From the IMG/VR virus record IMGVR_UViG_3300000956_000006, positions 1 to 48,694 of that record: a stretch of 48,694 nucleotides of DNA; one strand, 5' to 3'. The position numbers and the translations under genes are program-made. The DNA is from a virus. Below the pieces are notes generated by a model. The model was not told the DNA's origin and searched no databases. It worked only from the letters and a program-made list of their open reading frames with translations. Shown here piece after piece: positions 25,915-32,819 of the stretch (position 1 is the stretch's first letter; every line of letters starts with the position of its first letter).

Positions 25915-25945
25915 GGGGCGACCATGCCCCAGGGCGCGAAGCGCC
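25915..25945 (+). promoter_or_regulatory. Two short hairpins upstream of next gene
   Basis: GGGGC-GACCAT-GCCCC (25915-25930) and GGCGC-GAA-GCGCC (25933-25945) are perfect 5-bp stems in the gap before the gene at 25975. They are weaker than the other intergenic hairpins of this stretch but in the same relative place. Confidence 0.4.
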
Positions 25946-25974
25946 ATCTTCCTCTACCCAACTAGGAGACTGTG

Positions 25975-26199
25975 ATGCTCGGCACTGAAGCCTTCCGTGA
26001 AGCCTGTCAGCGGGTCTTGCTGCATGCCAAGGACCCCTACGCCAAGTCTTTCGCCAAAGCAGGGATCGACCTTGTACACCTGAACGCTGGCAGAGAAGCT
26101 ATCTCCTGCCAGGCTCTCTACATCCTTTCCAACCTTGCCTTCTGGCATGGCCCCGAGGCCCGCATGGTGAAGGCCACGCTGCGGGAGTTCACCCTCTAA
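25975..26199 (+). CDS. Small early protein, unknown
   Basis: 74 residues from the ATG at 25975, with the shared leader AGGAGACTGTG-ATG. Mostly helical (FREACQRVLLHAKDPYAKSFAKAGIDLVHL, then EAISCQALYILSNLAFWHG). No motif or family recognised. It stands alone between two intergenic gaps, as is usual for this left early region. Confidence 0.6.
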   Translation: MLGTEAFREACQRVLLHAKDPYAKSFAKAGIDLVHLNAGREAISCQALYILSNLAFWHGPEARMVKATLREFTL

Positions 26200-26230
26200 T
26201 CCCTCCCACACTCTCACCTTGGAACCCATC

Positions 26231-26464
26231 ATGAACACCATCATCCAACTCGACGGCGGAACCCTGGAAGCCCTCGGCACCCGCCAGGACAGCGCCACCA
26301 GGGAAACCTTCCCCTGCTGGTATGCAACCCCTGCCACCCTTGACCCATGCCTAGCCACCCTCACCCCTGGCCTCGGCGAGTATTGGATCTGGGTCATCAA
26401 CGAGCGGCGGGAAGGCGAGCGCCGGCGGAAGGAATACCAGGAAGCGGTAGGTCTGCTGGCCTAG
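26231..26464 (+). CDS. Small early protein, unknown
   Basis: 77 residues from the ATG at 26231 (MNTIIQLDGG); an upstream in-frame TTG at 26219 is possible but lacks a better site. It has N-terminal strands, a cysteine pair far apart (Cys32 and Cys43) and a very basic C-terminal helix (INERREGERRRKEYQEAVG), suggesting nucleic-acid or protein binding. Function unknown. Confidence 0.6.
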   Translation: MNTIIQLDGGTLEALGTRQDSATRETFPCWYATPATLDPCLATLTPGLGEYWIWVINERREGERRRKEYQEAVGLLA

Positions 26465-26475
26465 CAGCCCAACCC

Positions 26476-26612
26476 CTTGCCCTGGGTGCGATCCAGGGCA
26501 AGACGATGGGCTTCTCCCATCCCCTGACCAAGGGCAATCTAACCGGAGGTCTCTTCTCTTTTGACTTTCCCTGGTCCCCTGGCAAGAACTCTGAAACACC
26601 TCTTGCCAGGGG
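26476..26612 (+). promoter_or_regulatory. Three perfect hairpins in one intergenic gap
   Basis: Stem 1: CTTGCCCTGG (26476-26485) with CCAGGGCAAG (26493-26502), loop 7. Stem 2: GATGGG (26505-26510) with CCCATC (26516-26521), loop 5. Stem 3: CCCCTGGCAAG (26576-26586) with CTTGCCAGGGG (26602-26612), loop 15. None is followed by a T-run. Stems 1 and 3 share the sequence CTTGCC...GGCAAG. They lie before the gene at 26646. Confidence 0.6.
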
Positions 26613-26645
26613 ACTTCCCCCAAGAACTCAACCTCGGAGACTGTG

Positions 26646-27032
26646 ATGAAATACGCCAAGGCCTCGCGCACCCAGATCATCGCCATCCACCAGCGCCTCG
26701 TCCAGGTGCTGGAGAAGGTCGGCGAGGACCACTGCAAGTATATCGAGCCATCCAGTGACCACAGCGTGGCGCAGGAACTCAACTGCTCCCCGAATAACGT
26801 AGCTGGAGTTCGCAAGGAACTCTTCGGGAACCTCTTCAAGAAGAGCGTCCCGTCGGACGAGCTTCTAGAGCTCCGCTCCCAGGTGAACGCCCTGCAGAAC
26901 AAGCTAGGGGAAGTGGACGGCCGCCTCCAGGACCTGGAGATAAAACACAACAAGCTTTGCGAGACCCTCTCCCTCAACCGCCTGGCTTCGGTCAACCACC
27001 TCACCGTGATGACCACCAAGCGCACCGCCTAA
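26646..27032 (+). CDS. Early HTH plus coiled-coil protein
   Basis: 128 residues; leader CGGAGACTGTG-ATG, nearly the same as the genes at 24833 and 25975. Residues about 38-65 (SDHSVAQELNCSPNNVAGVRKELFG) look like a helix-turn-helix. Residues about 72-110 (ELLELRSQVNALQNKLGEVDGRLQDLEIKHNKL) form a clear heptad coiled coil, so it should dimerise. A small DNA-binding regulator is the natural guess; it could be a reader of the palindromic sites in this genome, but nothing links them directly. Confidence 0.65.
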   Translation: MKYAKASRTQIIAIHQRLVQVLEKVGEDHCKYIEPSSDHSVAQELNCSPNNVAGVRKELFGNLFKKSVPSDELLELRSQVNALQNKLGEVDGRLQDLEIKHNKLCETLSLNRLASVNHLTVMTTKRTA

Positions 27033-27052
27033 GCCGGCGAAGCCGTAGCTTC

Positions 27053-27075
27053 TAGGGGCAGCGCACCTGCCCCTA
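27053..27075 (+). promoter_or_regulatory. Perfect intergenic hairpin (9-bp stem)
   Basis: TAGGGGCAG (27053-27061) pairs with CTGCCCCTA (27067-27075) around the loop CGCAC. No T-run. Located 24 bases before the next start codon. Confidence 0.6.
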
Positions 27076-27099
27076 CGAGATACAGCTCAGGAGCCACCA

Positions 27100-27372
27100 A
27101 TGACCGAGTTCCTAATCAACACCCCCTACCACAAGCGCTGGTGGCTGCCTGATGGCAAGCACCAGTTCAATTCCTTCCTCTACGGGGACACCCTCCACAT
27201 CTCCATCATAGAGGCCAAGCAGCTTCGCACGAAGGAGAGCTTCGACATCTCCCTTCTGAAGCCCGGTTGGGAAGCCTTGGCCGAGACCGCCCAGGCCCTG
27301 GCTGAGAAGAAATACCGCAAGCCTTCCAACCTTCCCCGCGAATTGCAGGGCATGAAGAGGAGCTTGATATGA
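27100..27372 (+). CDS. Small early protein, unknown
   Basis: 90 residues, AGGAG six bases before the ATG. Aromatic N-terminus (YHKRWWLPDGKHQFNSFLYG), a central strand (LHISIIEAKQ), a helix with WEALAETAQALAEKKY and a basic tail. No family recognised. From here on the genes overlap tightly with their right neighbours, unlike the spaced genes to the left. Confidence 0.65.
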   Translation: MTEFLINTPYHKRWWLPDGKHQFNSFLYGDTLHISIIEAKQLRTKESFDISLLKPGWEALAETAQALAEKKYRKPSNLPRELQGMKRSLI

Positions 27373-27539
27373 CCAGGACTGAAGCCTATGCAGAGTTCCA
27401 CACCTTCCTATCCTCTTCCATGAAGGATAGAACGGCAGATGGAATAATCCTCGATCTGATAATCTTCAACCAGATCGACACACCAGCCAATATCCGCAAA
27501 CTGATCCAAGCATTGGAGACGCTTCATGGCCGGCTATGA
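27369..27539 (+). CDS. 56-residue small protein, unknown
   Basis: A short frame found by reading the gap: ATG overlaps the previous stop (ATATGA), stop TGA at 27537-27539, overlapping the next gene by 14 bases. The product MTRTEAYAEFHTF... is helical, with ILDLIIFNQ and NIRKLIQALETLHG near the end. Translational coupling on both sides supports it. Function unknown. Confidence 0.6.
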   Translation: MTRTEAYAEFHTFLSSSMKDRTADGIILDLIIFNQIDTPANIRKLIQALETLHGRL

Positions 27540-27954
27540 AAAATACCCCCTCCCTTCCCACGCAGCCCATATCTGGCATGCTGCCGATCAACTCTGGCTT
27601 GGCCTCCCCTCCCCGGCGGAAGGGGCCAGGGGCCATACCACTCACTTCCCCGTGGATGAGGCTGCCCTCCGCAATCTCCTAGCCGACACCGAGCGTTGCT
27701 CGCTGGACGAGCGGAAGGCGATCGCCAGCCTGCTTGCCCTGGTGTCCACCCTCAAAGCCCGCTCGGCCGAAGCCACCCAGCGCCAAGCGCCCAAGCGCCA
27801 CAAGGGGGTGGAAGGCTCCATGATCGGCTCCCTCGGCGCACCCACCCAGGCCCAACTTGAGGCTCTCACCAAAGGGCTCCGAGTGCAGAGGATCGAGCCC
27901 CTGAAGAAGAAGGAAGCCCCAGCGGAACTCACCCTGGCGGACCTGGGCCTCTGA
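27526..27954 (+). CDS. Early protein with C-terminal DLGL tail
   Basis: 142 residues; GGAG seven bases before the ATG. Residues 1-40 are aromatic and histidine-rich (SHAAHIWHAADQLWLG); residues about 45-85 are helical (EAALRNLLADTERCSLDERKAIASLLALV); a basic linker follows (RQAPKRHKG); the protein ends ELTLADLGL. The same last residues close the next gene and others at 32463 and 34561. Body function unknown; the shared tail suggests a common binding partner. Confidence 0.65.
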   Translation: MAGYEKYPLPSHAAHIWHAADQLWLGLPSPAEGARGHTTHFPVDEAALRNLLADTERCSLDERKAIASLLALVSTLKARSAEATQRQAPKRHKGVEGSMIGSLGAPTQAQLEALTKGLRVQRIEPLKKKEAPAELTLADLGL

Positions 27955-28145
27955 TGCGCCGCTTCCCAGCTCACCCCCGCGATCTAGCCCTCTGGGCCGC
28001 TATCTTGCGCAGCATGGTTCTGCGTGGTGCCCAGGGGGAAGAGTTCCAGCGTGCCATTTCCACCCTGGATCATCTGGCTCGCCAGCCCTACGGCCAGCCA
28101 GTTCCCTTCTCCCCCACCCTCACCTTGAAGGACCTCGGCCTATGA
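27954..28145 (+). CDS. 63-residue protein with C-terminal DLGL tail
   Basis: The ATG overlaps the previous stop (TGATG). One helical body (LALWAAILRSMVLRGAQGEEFQRAISTLDHLARQ) then FSPTLTLKDLGL at the C-terminus. The tail matches the preceding gene in protein, but the DNA differs at several codon positions, which argues for selection on the peptide. Function unknown. Confidence 0.6.
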   Translation: MRRFPAHPRDLALWAAILRSMVLRGAQGEEFQRAISTLDHLARQPYGQPVPFSPTLTLKDLGL

Positions 28146-28555
28146 ACGAGCCCACCCCCAAGCAGATCATCTCTGCCCTGAAAGACCAAGCCATGGCCAA
28201 CATGACCCCAGAAGAGAAAGCCAAGATCTCGGCCTTTGGCGCAGCCTTCGACGCACTCAACCCTATCCAAAAGGCCATCCACTCGGCCAATACCGTCTGC
28301 GAGCTGGTCCATGTCGCCACCAACCTGACCAGGGAAGAGCGTCGGGCTGCCTGGCATAACATCCACTGGTATCTCAATTGCCAGATAAAACTGGAAGTCT
28401 ACCGGCGCTTGGCCAAGACTATGAAAGATAATCCTGGACTTCCCTTCGAGATCCTCCTCTCTGTCTCTCACTCCGCTGACAGCAAGCACCTGGACTCAGC
28501 CGCCGCCAGCTTTGCTGAGCTGGTATCCTCCCTCGAACTCCCCAAGGAATGGTAA
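28142..28555 (+). CDS. Helical early protein, unknown
   Basis: 137 residues, ATGA overlap with the previous gene. Helical throughout, with MANMTPEEKAKISAFGAAFD and NLTREERRAAWHNIHWYLNCQIKLEVYRRLAKTM; no cysteine cluster, P-loop or HTH is obvious. Followed with a TAATG overlap by the next gene. Unknown function. Confidence 0.65.
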   Translation: MNEPTPKQIISALKDQAMANMTPEEKAKISAFGAAFDALNPIQKAIHSANTVCELVHVATNLTREERRAAWHNIHWYLNCQIKLEVYRRLAKTMKDNPGLPFEILLSVSHSADSKHLDSAAASFAELVSSLELPKEW

Positions 28556-28959
28556 TGAACACTCTCCCCCCGATCAAGAATGCTCTCGACGCCATCATGG
28601 AGATGCATGACAGTAAAATCTCCTGGCAGAGGGTCTTCCCCCTCTTAGAGGAGCAGGGCTTCGCAATAACCCTGGCTTCCACCCTCACCCGTCTGAGCTA
28701 TTTCACCAAAGCTCCCTTCCCTACCGCCCAGGTTAATAACATGGGAGAAACTTGGCGTGTCGCTCAATCCCGCGTCAGCGCAATCCTCTCCTCTCCCGTT
28801 CATATCAACTCGGAGAAGAACCTCCACTCCGAGCTGACTTCCCTTCTCACCCGCTACGCTTCCGAAGCCAATCCAAGCTACACAGACTCCATCTTGGCAG
28901 AGTTTCTTCTCGGCTGCTTGGACTGCTTTAAGAAGGCTACCTATGTTCCAAAGCCCTGA
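28555..28959 (+). CDS. Early protein, unknown
   Basis: 134 residues from the ATG at 28555 (overlapping the previous stop, AAGGA six bases upstream); an in-frame ATG at 28549 is less well placed. N-terminal helix (IKNALDAIMEMHDSKISWQRVFPLLEEQG) resembling an HTH-like start, a middle part and a C-terminal helix DSILAEFLLGCLDCFKK. No family recognised. Confidence 0.65.
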   Translation: MNTLPPIKNALDAIMEMHDSKISWQRVFPLLEEQGFAITLASTLTRLSYFTKAPFPTAQVNNMGETWRVAQSRVSAILSSPVHINSEKNLHSELTSLLTRYASEANPSYTDSILAEFLLGCLDCFKKATYVPKP

Positions 28960-29038
28960 ATGGTACGTAATGCTAGGCATTCTCGCGGCACTTTGCCTGG
29001 TTATCTTAGCTATCAGCCGCTATCAGCTAGGAGTTTAA
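28943..29038 (+). CDS. 31-residue single-span membrane peptide
   Basis: Short frame read directly: ATG at 28943 with AAGG six bases upstream, TAA at 29036-29038, overlapping the end of the previous gene by 17 bases and ending three bases before the next start. The product is MFQSPEWY, then a 17-residue hydrophobic span (MLGILAALCLVILAISR), then YQLGV: one membrane segment and almost nothing else. A second peptide of the same length and arrangement lies at 32120-32215. Possible small inner-membrane effector. Confidence 0.6.
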   Translation: MFQSPEWYVMLGILAALCLVILAISRYQLGV

Positions 29039-29041
29039 CTC

Positions 29042-29518
29042 ATGCTTCGCTTTGAAGGAAAACTTGTCGGAATGCGCTTCCGACCCCCAGCGCCGGATAT
29101 AGTCGGCTCCCTCAAGCCCGGAACCCGCCTCTTGGCTCGCCGCCAGCCGGAGAACCCCCACGACTTCAACGCCATCCAGATCCTCCTCGACCTGGACACC
29201 TTCAACTCCTCTTCCGAAGAGCACGACCTGGGGGTCTTCCTGGAGGAAGGAGAGAAGGAACACCAGTGGAGTGAACGCTTCCCTGCAGAGCACATGGAAC
29301 TCCCCATCCTCCTGGGCTACATCAACCGGGAGGTCGCCGCTACCATCTCCCCCACTCTCGATGATGAGAGCTTCCCCCTGGCTGAGCTCCCCGTCACCTT
29401 CCAGCTGGACATGCGTGGCCAACCTGTCGTCATCGTGGAAGTCCCCAACGACGCAAAGCGGAGCCAGGCTTTGGCCGGTCTCCCCGAAGATGACGAGCCA
29501 GCGCCACCAAAACGCTGA
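29042..29518 (+). CDS. Stand-alone HIRAN-domain protein
   Basis: 158 residues. Residues about 6-100 fit the HIRAN pattern: KLVGMRFRPP, then LKPGTRLLARRQPENPHDFNAIQILL (the G-x-x-L-x-x-x-R-x-x-x-N-x-x-D-x-x-A-I signature, NPHDFNAI at 38-45), an insertion of about 40 residues, and LGYINREVAATISPTLDD (91-108). HIRAN domains in Rad5/HLTF bind 3' ends of single-stranded DNA and are found in some bacterial and phage proteins. The gene lies directly before an SF1 helicase, so the two may recognise and process damaged or stalled DNA ends. The C-terminus is acidic and proline-rich. Confidence 0.8.
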   Translation: MLRFEGKLVGMRFRPPAPDIVGSLKPGTRLLARRQPENPHDFNAIQILLDLDTFNSSSEEHDLGVFLEEGEKEHQWSERFPAEHMELPILLGYINREVAATISPTLDDESFPLAELPVTFQLDMRGQPVVIVEVPNDAKRSQALAGLPEDDEPAPPKR

Positions 29519-29534
29519 CCCTCCCACCTAAAAG

Positions 29535-29560
29535 GAAGGGGCTCTCCTCCGAGCCTCTTC
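29535..29560 (+). promoter_or_regulatory. Hairpin before helicase gene
   Basis: GAAGGGGCTC (29535-29544) pairs with GAGCCTCTTC (29551-29560), ten pairs with one G-U, loop TCCTCC. C-rich, not T-rich, sequence follows. It sits in the 68-base gap between the HIRAN and helicase genes and may tune helicase expression. Confidence 0.45.
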
Positions 29561-29586
29561 CCCCTCCCCAACAGATCGAGGAAATC

Positions 29587-31161
29587 ATGACCACTATCCT
29601 TCTCGGCGATAAAGAAATCCTCCTCACCCCGGAGCAAGAAGCCATCCAGCTTGCCGCCACCGGCTCCCAGGAAAGCCTCATGGTGGACGCCAAGGCCGGG
29701 TGCGCGAAAACCACCACCCTGCAGATCATCGCCAAGTCTCTCCCCGTCCAGCCTTCCTTGGCCTTGGCCTTTAATAAGAAGATCAAGCTGGAACTCGAGT
29801 CCCGCTTCCCCTCTCACTTCGAGGTCAAGACCATGAACGGCCTGGGCCATCAGGCCTTCGCCAAGCTGATCGGGAAGAGGCTCTTCTTGGAGGAGAGGAA
29901 GATCAGCCAGCTTCTCAAGGCCTTCCTGGCCTCCTCCCAGGTGGAGCTCGACAGTGAGGCCTACTCCAGCATCCTCTCCCTGGTCCGCATTGCCCGCTCC
30001 CAGGGCCTGGTCCCCAAGCAAGCCATCGAGCGCTTCCGCGCCAAGAGCGTCTTGGCCGACACCGAGGCATCCTGGGAGCTCCTGGCCGACAGCCTCATGC
30101 TGGACCTCTCCGATGAACTCCTCTACACCGCCCGCAGCGTGCTGCTCGAGTCCATCATCCAATCCTACAAGGGAACCATCGACTATGATGATCAGATCTA
30201 TATGTCCGCGCTGTTTGGAGGAGTATTCCCCCGATTTCCTCTCGTCATGGTGGACGAAGCACAAGACCTCTCCCCTCTCAACCATCTCCAAGTTCGAGCT
30301 TGCGCGGCTGGCCGGATCATTATCTGTGGTGATCCTCGACAGGCCATCTACGCTTTCCGAGGAGCAGATAGTTCCAGCATGGGGACCATGCGTGGTCTGC
30401 GGCCTGTATGGCGAGACCTTCCACTTTCAACCACCTTCCGATGCCCTGCTAGCGTTGTTGCTCGTCAGCAAGAACACGCCCCTGGCTTTACCGCTGCGCC
30501 AGCCGCCCCTCAGGGGCAAGTGGTCCGATGGACCGAGCGTGAGCGATGGACCGCCAAAGACCTCCTCGCCCTCGCCCCTCTCGGCCAGCCCATCGCCATC
30601 CTCTGCCGGAACAATGCTCCAATTATCGCAGCAGCTCTCCGATTTATCCGCGCAGGTCACGGAGTTACAGTCCTCGGTGGCGAGATCGGAAAGGCACTTA
30701 GCAGCCTTGCGGCAAAGCTACTACCAGCTAACTCACCAACCGGAGCCTGCATCCAACTCATCAACGCCTGGCGGGAGAAGGAAATCTCCTACGCCCTTGC
30801 GAACGAGAAGGAAGAGCGGGTAGCTGTCATTCATGACAAGGCCGACTGCCTGATAGCAGTCCTGGAAGAGTGCTCCCCGGAAGGTGGCCGGGAGGAAATG
30901 CTCGGGAAGATGGAGGCCATGTTCGCCTCTTCCTCCCTCCGGATCACCCTGGCCACCGGGCACAAGTCCAAAGGCCTCGAGTGGCATACCGTCGTCCACC
31001 TGGACCCTTGGCGAGTGCCCTCCAAGTGGGCCCGCTCTGCCCTCCAAGCCGGGAACCCTGTTCCCATGGAGCAGGACCTCAACCTTCGCTACGTGATCGA
31101 GACCCGCACCCAGGAGAACCTGGTGCTGGCCAACCTGGACGCCTTTGAAAGGACCTCCTAG
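29587..31161 (+). CDS. SF1 (UvrD/Rep-like) DNA helicase
   Basis: 524 residues. Motifs in order: Q-motif region LTPEQEAIQLAA (13-24), Walker A AKAGCAKTT (35-43), Ia LALAFNKKIK, Walker B MVDEAQD (about 221-227), motif III GDPRQAIYAFRGA (about 248-260), motif IV LSTTFRCP, motif V ATGHKSKGLEWHTVV (about 455-470) and motif VI NLRYVIETRTQENLVL. All key residues of an SF1A 3'-5' helicase are present. It is shorter than cellular UvrD (about 720), with compact 1B/2B subdomains. Probably used in replication restart or recombination with the HIRAN protein just upstream and the nuclease at 35332. Confidence 0.93.
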   Translation: MTTILLGDKEILLTPEQEAIQLAATGSQESLMVDAKAGCAKTTTLQIIAKSLPVQPSLALAFNKKIKLELESRFPSHFEVKTMNGLGHQAFAKLIGKRLFLEERKISQLLKAFLASSQVELDSEAYSSILSLVRIARSQGLVPKQAIERFRAKSVLADTEASWELLADSLMLDLSDELLYTARSVLLESIIQSYKGTIDYDDQIYMSALFGGVFPRFPLVMVDEAQDLSPLNHLQVRACAAGRIIICGDPRQAIYAFRGADSSSMGTMRGLRPVWRDLPLSTTFRCPASVVARQQEHAPGFTAAPAAPQGQVVRWTERERWTAKDLLALAPLGQPIAILCRNNAPIIAAALRFIRAGHGVTVLGGEIGKALSSLAAKLLPANSPTGACIQLINAWREKEISYALANEKEERVAVIHDKADCLIAVLEECSPEGGREEMLGKMEAMFASSSLRITLATGHKSKGLEWHTVVHLDPWRVPSKWARSALQAGNPVPMEQDLNLRYVIETRTQENLVLANLDAFERTS

Positions 31162-31163
31162 CC

Positions 31164-31457
31164 ATGCCTAGCTCACGATACGAGAAGCAAATCTTTCTAT
31201 CCGGTGCTCTTGCCGTGGTCCAGCCCCTGACCGAGTTCTTCCTGGAAGCGGAGCGTGGAGTGCAGAAAGAAGGTCAGCGCCGCGATCCCCAGATGGAGGC
31301 CCTCTTGGCCTCCTTCCAGGACCTTCTCCAGGATGCCCGGCGTCACGCAGAGGAAGAGGCCGAGCGCCTCTACCCAGAGTTCGCTCCCCTAGAGGAGGCT
31401 CGTCCTCCTCGCCCTATCTCGGCCGAAGGCGGCCACTACCCAGGAACGGAGACCTAA
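31164..31457 (+). CDS. Small acidic helical protein, unknown
   Basis: 97 residues starting three bases after the helicase stop. One helix-rich stretch (LAVVQPLTEFFLEAERGVQK), then QMEALLASFQDLLQDARRHAEEEAERLYPEF, which is highly charged, and a proline/glycine tail. No known family. It could assist the helicase, but only position suggests that. Confidence 0.6.
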   Translation: MPSSRYEKQIFLSGALAVVQPLTEFFLEAERGVQKEGQRRDPQMEALLASFQDLLQDARRHAEEEAERLYPEFAPLEEARPPRPISAEGGHYPGTET

Positions 31458-31460
31458 CCC

Positions 31461-31757
31461 ATGGAAGTCACCATCAGCGGAGTGGAGTGGAAGCCAGGGG
31501 CTCGGATGGGGGTTCTTATCCTGTCTGAGCGCAACGGCCACTGGCTCCGCATCAAGACCAGCGAGTTCGGAGGAGATACCATCAATCTCTTCTTCCACAA
31601 CCAACCAGGGGCGACCAAGGAGAACCTGGAAGCCCTTGCCTCCCTCTTCAACCAGATCATAGGAGCCAAAGATGAACTCTCTAAACCTCCCCAAAGCAGC
31701 GAACCTGGACAACCCCCCGGAGTCGGAGAAGGCGACCTCGGCTCCATCCCCTTCTGA
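31461..31757 (+). CDS. Small protein with SSB-like C-terminal tip
   Basis: 98 residues, ATG four bases after the previous stop. The first 65 residues are beta strands and one helix (MEVTISGVEW, MGVLILSER, HWLRIKTSEF, TINLFFHN, NLEALASLFNQII). The tail is disordered and ends VGEGDLGSIPF. Bacterial single-strand-binding proteins end in an acidic stretch plus I-P-F, which docks many repair and replication enzymes, so this looks like either a small ssDNA-binding protein or a decoy carrying that tip. The core is not a convincing OB fold, so I do not call it SSB. The last 86 bases overlap the next gene in another frame. Confidence 0.6.
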   Translation: MEVTISGVEWKPGARMGVLILSERNGHWLRIKTSEFGGDTINLFFHNQPGATKENLEALASLFNQIIGAKDELSKPPQSSEPGQPPGVGEGDLGSIPF

Positions 31758-32136
31758 TCCTCTCGCCGAGTTCAACGAGGTGATCTCGGCGGAAGTCCGC
31801 AAGATGCAGACCCCGGCTCAGGTCTTGGCCAACAAGCTTATGGCTGACGCCCGCATGATGAACTCGAAGTCCATCGAGGAGTGCGAGAAGGTGATCCAGG
31901 CCATCCAAGCCAACACTAATGAGGTCATCGCAGCCAACGATGCCCTAGTCAAGGAGGTAGAAGATCACATCGCCTTCCTCCGCTCGGAAGATACCCGGCT
32001 GGGAGAGGTCCTGGTCGACCATCTGAACTTCACCCATGCCGGGCTGAAAGTCAACGAGATCATCTCCGGGGCCTTTAAGGAGATGCGGGAGAGCTTCACC
32101 CCGAGGAAGGAGGTTCCCAATGAAAGGAAGGGATGA
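31672..32136 (+). CDS. Coiled-coil early protein, unknown
   Basis: 154 residues, AGGAG six bases before the ATG; its first 86 bases are shared with the end of the previous gene. After a disordered start, residues about 45-135 are a nearly continuous helix with heptads (VLANKLMADARMMNSKSIEECEKVIQAIQANTNEVIAAN, LVKEVEDHIAFLRSEDTRLGEVLVDHL). Likely an oligomeric adaptor. No enzymatic motif. Confidence 0.65.
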   Translation: MNSLNLPKAANLDNPPESEKATSAPSPSDPLAEFNEVISAEVRKMQTPAQVLANKLMADARMMNSKSIEECEKVIQAIQANTNEVIAANDALVKEVEDHIAFLRSEDTRLGEVLVDHLNFTHAGLKVNEIISGAFKEMRESFTPRKEVPNERKG

Positions 32137-32215
32137 AGAACTCCAACTCATCTGCTCCTCAGCCATCTTCCTCTGCATGCTGATCATCTTCATCTGCATT
32201 CGGTGGCCCTCATGA
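32120..32215 (+). CDS. 31-residue single-span membrane peptide
   Basis: Strong ribosome site AAGGAGG six bases before the ATG at 32120; TGA at 32213-32215. The product is MKGRDEELQ, then a hydrophobic span (LICSSAIFLCMLIIFICI), then RWPS. It overlaps the previous gene by 17 bases and the next start by four (ATGA). Same length, same overlap and same single-span design as the peptide at 28943-29038, although the two sequences are not alike. Confidence 0.65.
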   Translation: MKGRDEELQLICSSAIFLCMLIIFICIRWPS

Positions 32216-32466
32216 AGTGGCGAGCCTACTGCCAGAACCTTCTCTCCGCTGCCGCTTCCTCCCGGCACGGCTTGGTCGTCACCCTCTCCGGAGACGATGC
32301 CTACTCCCGCGCTCGGCAGCTTCGCGGTGCTTGCTACACCATCCGTCAGGTCACCGGCCATGAGGAGTGGAGCTCTCTGGTCCTCTCCATCCGCCAAATC
32401 CCTGACGGGGCGCAGTTCATCCTGGGCAAGCCAAATGCCCAGATAGCGAAGATGGAGTTTCTATGA
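32212..32466 (+). CDS. Small early protein, unknown
   Basis: 84 residues from the ATG at 32212, coupled to the membrane peptide by ATGA; an earlier in-frame GTG at 32203 is inside that peptide. Alternating helices and strands (YCQNLLSAAASSRHGLVVTLSG, RQLRGACYTIRQVTGHEEWSSLVLSIRQIPDG, FILGK). Looks like a compact alpha/beta fold; no family recognised. Confidence 0.6.
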   Translation: MKWRAYCQNLLSAAASSRHGLVVTLSGDDAYSRARQLRGACYTIRQVTGHEEWSSLVLSIRQIPDGAQFILGKPNAQIAKMEFL

Positions 32467-32819
32467 AGCTATCTGACCCCATCCGGAAAAAAGACGAGCA
32501 TGGTCACCCCATGCTCCTCTCTCTCACAGGCCGATGGCTGATCTTCCCAGCTATCACCCTAGCTTGCAGGGGAGAATATTGGGACGCTACCACTCACATC
32601 CAGGTAGGTTCCAATCGCTTCTCCTTCGCCTGTGCTCAATTAGACAGGCTTGATAACTTCTGGGCTGATATGGAAGACGATCCAGAAGGAACCATCACCG
32701 ACTACTTCAATCATCAGCTGGTGTTTGAAGAAACTATCCACAATCCAGCCTTGAAGAAGCCAACCCAGAAGGGTGCGAACGATACCCTCACCCTCGCAGA
32801 CCTAGGACTCAAGCTATGA
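32463..32819 (+). CDS. Early protein with C-terminal DLGLKL tail
   Basis: 118 residues, ATGA start overlap. Body: beta/alpha with HPMLLSLTGRWLIFPAITL and FSFACAQLDRLDNFWADMEDDPEG; then a polar linker and the end TLTLADLGLKL. The tail repeats the motif of the genes at 27526 and 27954. The DNA encoding it (32791-32819) is repeated at 33131-33159 on the other side of the next gene. Confidence 0.65.
   Translation: MKLSDPIRKKDEHGHPMLLSLTGRWLIFPAITLACRGEYWDATTHIQVGSNRFSFACAQLDRLDNFWADMEDDPEGTITDYFNHQLVFEETIHNPALKKPTQKGANDTLTLADLGLKL
32791..32819 (+). repeat. 29-bp direct repeat, left copy
   Basis: It begins CCCTCGCAGACCTAGGA and ends AAGCTATGA, and matches 33131-33159 at 27 of 29 positions, exactly 340 bases apart. 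It contains the last codons of one gene and the start codon of the next. The two copies bracket the MazG-like gene. Confidence 0.85.

Noticed and set aside
25890-25990. Short open frame starting at an ATG near 25890
   Set aside because: No ribosome site, runs through hairpins and into the leader and start of the next gene in another frame.
29317-30291. 324-residue minus-strand open frame
   Set aside because: Antisense to the HIRAN and helicase genes, glycine/aspartate-rich shadow with no motif.
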